Translations under genes and position numbers: made by a program
The notes under the pieces: model-generated
Databases searched by the model: none
What the model was told of the DNA's origin: nothing
The model's input: only the letters and a program-made list of their open reading frames with translations
Assembly: GCA_017516825.1 (NCBI GenBank)
Contig: JAFXBC010000056.1
Location: 1 to 52,184, forward strand
DNA length: 52,184 nucleotides
Origin: Clostridia bacterium
GTDB taxonomy: Bacteria; Bacillota; Clostridia; Oscillospirales; CAG-382
Reading direction: 5' to 3'
Shown here: in pieces, positions 48,714 through 52,184 of the stretch
Layout: each line of letters starts with the position of its first letter
Numbering within the stretch: position 1 is the stretch's first letter

Positions 48714-49997
48714 GTGAATGAATTTGAAAAGCTATTGCAGGAAAACCTGTTGCCCTTGGAGCGTTACGTGAAGTTCAAGATCAACAACAAGCACGACGCC
48801 GAGGACGTTCTGCAGGAGGTCTGCCTGGCCGCCACGGAGAAGTTTCCGTCCCTGCAGAACAAGGCCGCCTTCAAGGGATGGCTGATGGGCATTGCAGGCC
48901 ACAAATGCAACGACTATTACAGGCGCAAAGCCAAGGAGCTGAACATCTCCCTGGAGGTGCTGTCCGAATCCGCCCTGAGCAAGAGCAGGGTCGGCATCGC
49001 CGAAACCAATATCGTGCGGGATACCCTGGAGCTTCTGGGCGACAAGGAAAAGCAGATCTTGTATCTGTATTTCTTCAAGAACCTTTCCCACGAGGAGATC
49101 GCAAGGCATCTTTCCATCCCCATCGGCACGGTGAAAAGCCGCCTGCATTACGCCAAAGAAAAATTCAAAGAACAGTATCCCCGAAAAGAAATACCAAAAG
49201 GAGCAACAACAATGAAAAAATTACCTGCTTATATGCCTGCATATACCATCGAAGAAAGCAACCTCCCTCCCTTCCCCGTGCGGTGGGAGGAGATCATGGG
49301 GTGGTTCCTGGTGCCCAAGCTTGGAGAAAAGCTTTCCTGGGCCATGTACGACTTCCCCACCAGGAAACGCACGGAGCTTTGCGAAATGGAGGTGACGGGA
49401 AAGGCGGAGATCCACGGCATTGAGGGCGTGGAGATCGTCTCTCTGGAAACGGATCCCATGGATTGCAACAGCGCCGGCGGACAAACGAAGGTGGAGCGGA
49501 GATTCGTCGCCCAGCTCACCGAGACCCATTGCCGCCTGCTGGCGGAAAGCCATACGGAGAACGGTGTCAAGCACTTCTACACCTTCCTGGACGGGGAGCC
49601 CTTCCTGGGAAATTGGGGCTTCGGCGAAGACAACTGCGGCAACGAGATCGATATCGCCCCCAAGGGAGACATCCTCCGCAAGGGCAAGGAGATCACCGCC
49701 AAGGACAAGGAATTCCTGCTGGACGTGGTGGGTCGTTACGACGTGACCATCGGCGGCAAGACCTACGACACGGTGTGCGTCATAGACTGCCATACCTATA
49801 TCGACGGTGCCATGACGGAGCAGTTTATCGACAAAAACGGCCGTACCGTCCTGTGGCGCAGATTCAACAGAAACGATTGGGCCATGAAACGATATGGCAA
49901 GCTGTGGACGGAAATGCTCCCCGCAAACGAGACCCTGACGGTGAACGGCGAAACCTACGTCCATTGGTACGATTGTATCACCGACTATATTCTTTAA
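48714..49997 (+). CDS. ECF sigma factor with fused C-terminal domain
   Basis: The 427-aa protein joins an ECF sigma factor to a domain of about 260 residues. Region 2 (about 12-72) carries HDAEDVLQEVCLAA and GWLMGIAGHKCNDYYRRKA. Region 4 (about 103-150) carries LELLGDKEKQILYLYFFKNLSHEEIA and the helix-turn-helix IPIGTVKSRLHYAKE. After a short linker (157-166) comes the unrecognised part MKKLPAYMPAY... with repeated beta strands, EMEVTGKAEIHGIEGVEI, FLDGEPFLGNWGFGED and TYDTVCVIDCHTYIDG, perhaps a ligand sensor. The start is GTG at 48714, seven bases after AAGGAGG. An internal ribosome site before codon 167 could make the C-terminal part separately. No separate anti-sigma gene follows. Confidence 0.88.
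   Translation: MNEFEKLLQENLLPLERYVKFKINNKHDAEDVLQEVCLAATEKFPSLQNKAAFKGWLMGIAGHKCNDYYRRKAKELNISLEVLSESALSKSRVGIAETNIVRDTLELLGDKEKQILYLYFFKNLSHEEIARHLSIPIGTVKSRLHYAKEKFKEQYPRKEIPKGATTMKKLPAYMPAYTIEESNLPPFPVRWEEIMGWFLVPKLGEKLSWAMYDFPTRKRTELCEMEVTGKAEIHGIEGVEIVSLETDPMDCNSAGGQTKVERRFVAQLTETHCRLLAESHTENGVKHFYTFLDGEPFLGNWGFGEDNCGNEIDIAPKGDILRKGKEITAKDKEFLLDVVGRYDVTIGGKTYDTVCVIDCHTYIDGAMTEQFIDKNGRTVLWRRFNRNDWAMKRYGKLWTEMLPANETLTVNGETYVHWYDCITDYIL
49196..49214 (+). promoter_or_regulatory. Internal ribosome-binding site and in-frame ATG inside the sigma gene
   Basis: AAAAGGAG (49196-49203) lies eight bases before an in-frame ATG (49212-49214) at the domain junction. Spacing and strength equal the best start sites of the window. 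Translation from here would give a 261-aa C-terminal protein. Confidence 0.6.
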
Positions 49998-50003
49998 CCC
50001 CTC

Positions 50004-50028
50004 GCCCCGCCAAAAGCGGGGCTTTTTT
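50004..50028 (+). terminator. Terminator after the sigma gene
   Basis: GCCCCGC (50004-50010) pairs with GCGGGGC (50016-50022) and is followed by TTTTTT. Confidence 0.92.
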
Positions 50029-50149
50029 ATTTGATGGCTCCAAATCCGGCCCGTTGACAGAGAATTTTACCACTTCATTACAAGTTGATGACAGTTTCAA
50101 AACACAGTCGTGATATATTTAAGGAAAGCAATACCCATCGGAGAAAAAT

Positions 50150-50983
50150 ATGTTAGTAAAAACATACAAAAACACGTTAAAAAACATATTCAGAACAAAA
50201 ACGTTTTGGCTTTGCCTGTTCGTAATGCTTATTGTTGCAACACAGGGCGCACTTGGCGGCTATTACGTGGGGGACGATGAGCCGGGGACGATATTAAGCT
50301 TTAACGATTATATACAAGTGATCTCGAATTGCTGTATTACCACGTTATTGCAATATGCGATGCCTATTTTTTCAATCATTACCGTGGCTTTGATTATCAA
50401 TCACGATTACAGAGATAATCTTTTTGAAATCGAAAAAAGCGCCGGAATGAAGCCTTCTCGTTATGTAATCGGCAGAATATCCGCACTACTTACCTTAAAT
50501 AGCGTTGTCGTAGTGCTTCTTCACTTTATCTGCTTATACACATACTTATCTACACGAGGATGGGTGAAGGACATGGCGTGGACGAAATGTATTGCCGATT
50601 CTTTGCCCCGCGTACTGCGCATTGATGCGTTTGTCGCCATTCCGTGCATTGCGTTTTATCTCGGCATCGCTTTGTTGATCGGAAACGTTTTCAAAAGCGG
50701 CATTGCAGCAACTATTTTTTCCAGTAGTTACGCTATCGCCTACTATGTTTTCAACTTGATATTACGACATAAAATCGGAGCAACGTATTTCAACTATTTC
50801 AGTCCGATTCCCAAAAAATTGCGACAGTATTTTCATTTCTATGACACCGAGTGGTTTGACGGTCTGTTGAAAAGCTACGACCTGTCCATTGAAAAAACGC
50901 TGTTTTGTTTGGCTTTCCTGATTGGCATCTTTGTTCTTGGATCCTTGGGCTCGTATTTAATCACACGTAAACGTACCGTTTAG
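50150..50983 (+). CDS. ABC exporter permease-like membrane protein
   Basis: The 277-aa protein has about six membrane segments. The first follows a basic start (KNTLKNIFRTKTFWLCLF) and the rest lie near 70-95, 115-140, 170-190, 205-225 and 250-270, as in ABC-2-type permeases. A cytosolic loop NHDYRDNLFEIEKSAGMKPSRY after the second segment is typical of such permeases. The substrate is unknown. The start is ATG at 50150 after GGAGAAA. The gene is AT-rich compared with the core. The second permease follows nine bases later. A possible -10 TATATT lies near 50113, but no clear -35 could be fixed. Confidence 0.82.
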   Translation: MLVKTYKNTLKNIFRTKTFWLCLFVMLIVATQGALGGYYVGDDEPGTILSFNDYIQVISNCCITTLLQYAMPIFSIITVALIINHDYRDNLFEIEKSAGMKPSRYVIGRISALLTLNSVVVVLLHFICLYTYLSTRGWVKDMAWTKCIADSLPRVLRIDAFVAIPCIAFYLGIALLIGNVFKSGIAATIFSSSYAIAYYVFNLILRHKIGATYFNYFSPIPKKLRQYFHFYDTEWFDGLLKSYDLSIEKTLFCLAFLIGIFVLGSLGSYLITRKRTV

Positions 50984-50992
50984 GAGGACTAT

Positions 50993-51733
50993 ATGTTATT
51001 CTTACGTTCTTTATGGAAAAACAAATATTATCTCATATTGGCGACGGTCTTGATGGTAGTAGTCTCCCGGGTATGGGAGGCGTCGCCGTTGATTGCGGCG
51101 TTGCCTGAGAAGGGATTCATCGACTACACAGAGTTATTCGTGCCGTTTTTGCTGATTCTACCCATTTCGTTCTTGCTGTATGATAACTTCGAGATCGAGC
51201 TGGCCTTGACCTGCGGGGTGAAGACGGTGAAGCTGATGCTTTACAAGTTCTTCTCGGTGATGATCTATACCCTGATTCCCATGGGGGCATTGGTGGTGTT
51301 TTACAAGTACACGGAGTTTGTTGCCGACAGCCAGACGAAGATCCGGATTCCCATTGTGATTCCCGAGGATTACAAGGTATACATGGCGGTATCGGCGTTT
51401 GTGACTATTATGTTCTTTGCGTCGTTGTTCCTGCTGGTACGGGTTGCGACGAAGAACTGCTATGCTCCCGTGGGCTTGGGGATCTTGGTGTATACCATTT
51501 TCAACACGCTGAACACCAATATTCACAGCGGGTATGAGGATATACGGAAGTGTCTGTTTGACCCGTTTTTGTCGAATTATTTCTTGGGGGATAGGGTTTT
51601 GACAGAATATTATCAGGTGGGGCCATTGTGGACGTACAACAGGATCTTGTTCCTGGGGCTGGCCTTGGTGATGTTGGTTGTTACTTACGTTTTGTTGAGG
51701 AGAGAAAAACTGCATCAAGGATTTAATGATTAA
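50993..51733 (+). CDS. Second ABC exporter permease-like membrane protein
   Basis: The 246-aa protein has six predicted membrane segments and a cytosolic FEIELALTCGVKTVKLMLYKF loop in the same place as in its neighbour, so the two probably form a heterodimeric permease. The start is ATG at 50993 with a perfect AGGAGG overlapping the previous stop. Codon use changes to more G-ending codons than in the first permease, a visible mosaic. The cognate ATPase gene begins 400 bases further on, beyond a repeat block. Confidence 0.8.
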   Translation: MLFLRSLWKNKYYLILATVLMVVVSRVWEASPLIAALPEKGFIDYTELFVPFLLILPISFLLYDNFEIELALTCGVKTVKLMLYKFFSVMIYTLIPMGALVVFYKYTEFVADSQTKIRIPIVIPEDYKVYMAVSAFVTIMFFASLFLLVRVATKNCYAPVGLGILVYTIFNTLNTNIHSGYEDIRKCLFDPFLSNYFLGDRVLTEYYQVGPLWTYNRILFLGLALVMLVVTYVLLRREKLHQGFND

Positions 51734-51774
51734 AAGTGCACAGCCGTATATTTAAGCGTAACCATTACTGCCGC

Positions 51775-52080
51775 GGGCTCCTTCCACCGCCTGCGGCGGT
51801 CCCCCTCCCCTTACTAAGGGGAGGCTAGCACGAACGATGCAATTATAAAGACAAAACATATTTCAACGCGATTACCTGTGAGAATCTTACCCCTCGGCAA
51901 GAGAAAGATGCTACAATTTGCGCTGAGGCGACACAGGCTCCCCCTGGAAGGTGGGAGCTGTCGGCGACAGCCGACTGAGGGGGTTGACCCTGACATTCAG
52001 AAGTTAGTTTACGGTTTGGGACAATCCCCGCCACCGCCTGCGGCGGTCCCCCTCCCCTTACTAAGGGGAGGCTAGGGGGC
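51775..52080. repeat. Palindromic repeat block between permease and ATPase genes
   Basis: Two identical 44-base units (51785-51828 and 52032-52075), with CACCGCCTGCGGCGG, CCCCCTCCCC and GGGGAGGCTAG, flank a third module (about 51934-51986) with GTCGGCGACAGCCGAC. Both module types also occur at 19126-19290. No gene of its own; it fills the 400-base gap 51734-52132. Confidence 0.88.
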
Positions 52081-52132
52081 TACCACAAGAAACTATTGAA
52101 AGGCTATTTGAATATCATTAAGGAGTACATAC

Positions 52133-52184
52133 ATGAAAATCGAAATTAAGAATTTAACCAAAATCTATCCCAGAGGGAAAAAGA
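52133..52184 (+). CDS. ABC transporter ATP-binding protein (partial, cut by window end)
   Basis: Only 17 codons are visible. MKIEIKNLTKIYPRGKK is the standard beta1-beta2 opening of an ABC ATPase, with the aromatic A-loop Tyr12. The Walker A lies beyond the window. The start is ATG at 52133 after AAGGAG. It should energise the two permeases upstream. Confidence 0.75.
   Translation, partial: MKIEIKNLTKIYPRGKK

Overview
The window looks like a chromosome segment of a GC-rich, probably gut-dwelling member of the Clostridia (Oscillospirales-like). This rests on a SCIFF peptide with its radical-SAM maturase, a YtvI-type sporulation membrane protein, a CotH/VTC/DUF4956 cluster, a TmcAL-type tRNA acetate ligase, many short lipoproteins, and strong Shine-Dalgarno sites with occasional TTG or GTG starts. 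No phage, plasmid, transposase or CRISPR genes are visible. The taxonomic placement is inference from gene content only.

Layout. 1-850: no gene; repeats and a cluster of DnaA-box-like nonamers. 853-5185 (-): tsaD, rimI, two lipoproteins, a dCMP deaminase and ytvI. 5216-5620 (+): two tRNA genes (Glu-CTC, Ser-GGA), each with its own promoter and terminator. 5665-10365 (-): DUF4956, a VTC-domain protein and a large lamin-tail/CotH protein that is interrupted by one in-frame TAA. 10523-13425: a zinc-ribbon/PPC-like lipoprotein (-) and a zinc-ribbon membrane protein (+). 13466-17760 (-): a membrane protein, a stand-alone HMA metallochaperone translationally coupled to a Zn/Cd-type P-ATPase, and a CapA-like lipoprotein. 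17912-21527 (+): a Cys-rich clostridial protein and a GH127-type beta-L-arabinofuranosidase, separated by almost 1 kb of repeats. 22136-24266: an AT-richer two-gene module lying between perfect 120-bp direct repeats, one of which is the 3' end of the next gene. 24197-28575 (-): a DUF4855 lipoprotein and acetate kinase. 28654-35103 (+): tmcAL, an Orn/Lys/Arg decarboxylase, the SCIFF cassette, a lipoprotein, a HAD phosphatase and a small protein. 35138-41791 (-): a tightly overlapping operon (cytosolic DUF4855, methyltransferase, YgjP-like metallopeptidase, pepT, DUF6259-like hydrolase, Nudix). 41970-46447 (+): a COG2509-type flavoprotein and a third DUF4855 lipoprotein. 46448-52184 (+): a possible small RNA or attenuator, mosaic repeats around small genes, an ECF sigma factor with a fused C-terminal domain, and an ABC exporter whose ATPase runs off the window.

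Themes. Carbohydrate handling recurs: GH127, three DUF4855 paralogs (two exported as lipoproteins with discoidin-like domains, one cytosolic) and a DUF6259-like protein. The paralogs share conserved Glu positions that suggest DUF4855 is an unrecognised glycosidase family. Acetate kinase and the acetate-using tRNA ligase TmcAL are divergently transcribed from overlapping promoters with a shared symmetric -10 box.

Genome plasticity is the other theme. Two genes have their 3' end plus terminator copied downstream with foreign sequence in between. MITE-like palindromic families recur across the window, and one repeat block separates the ABC permeases from their ATPase. I did not find one unmistakably new defence or mobile system. 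The strongest leads are the DUF4855 active-site proposal, the gene-tail duplications, the ECF fusion with an internal ribosome-binding site, and the promoter/terminator unit at 46455-46574.
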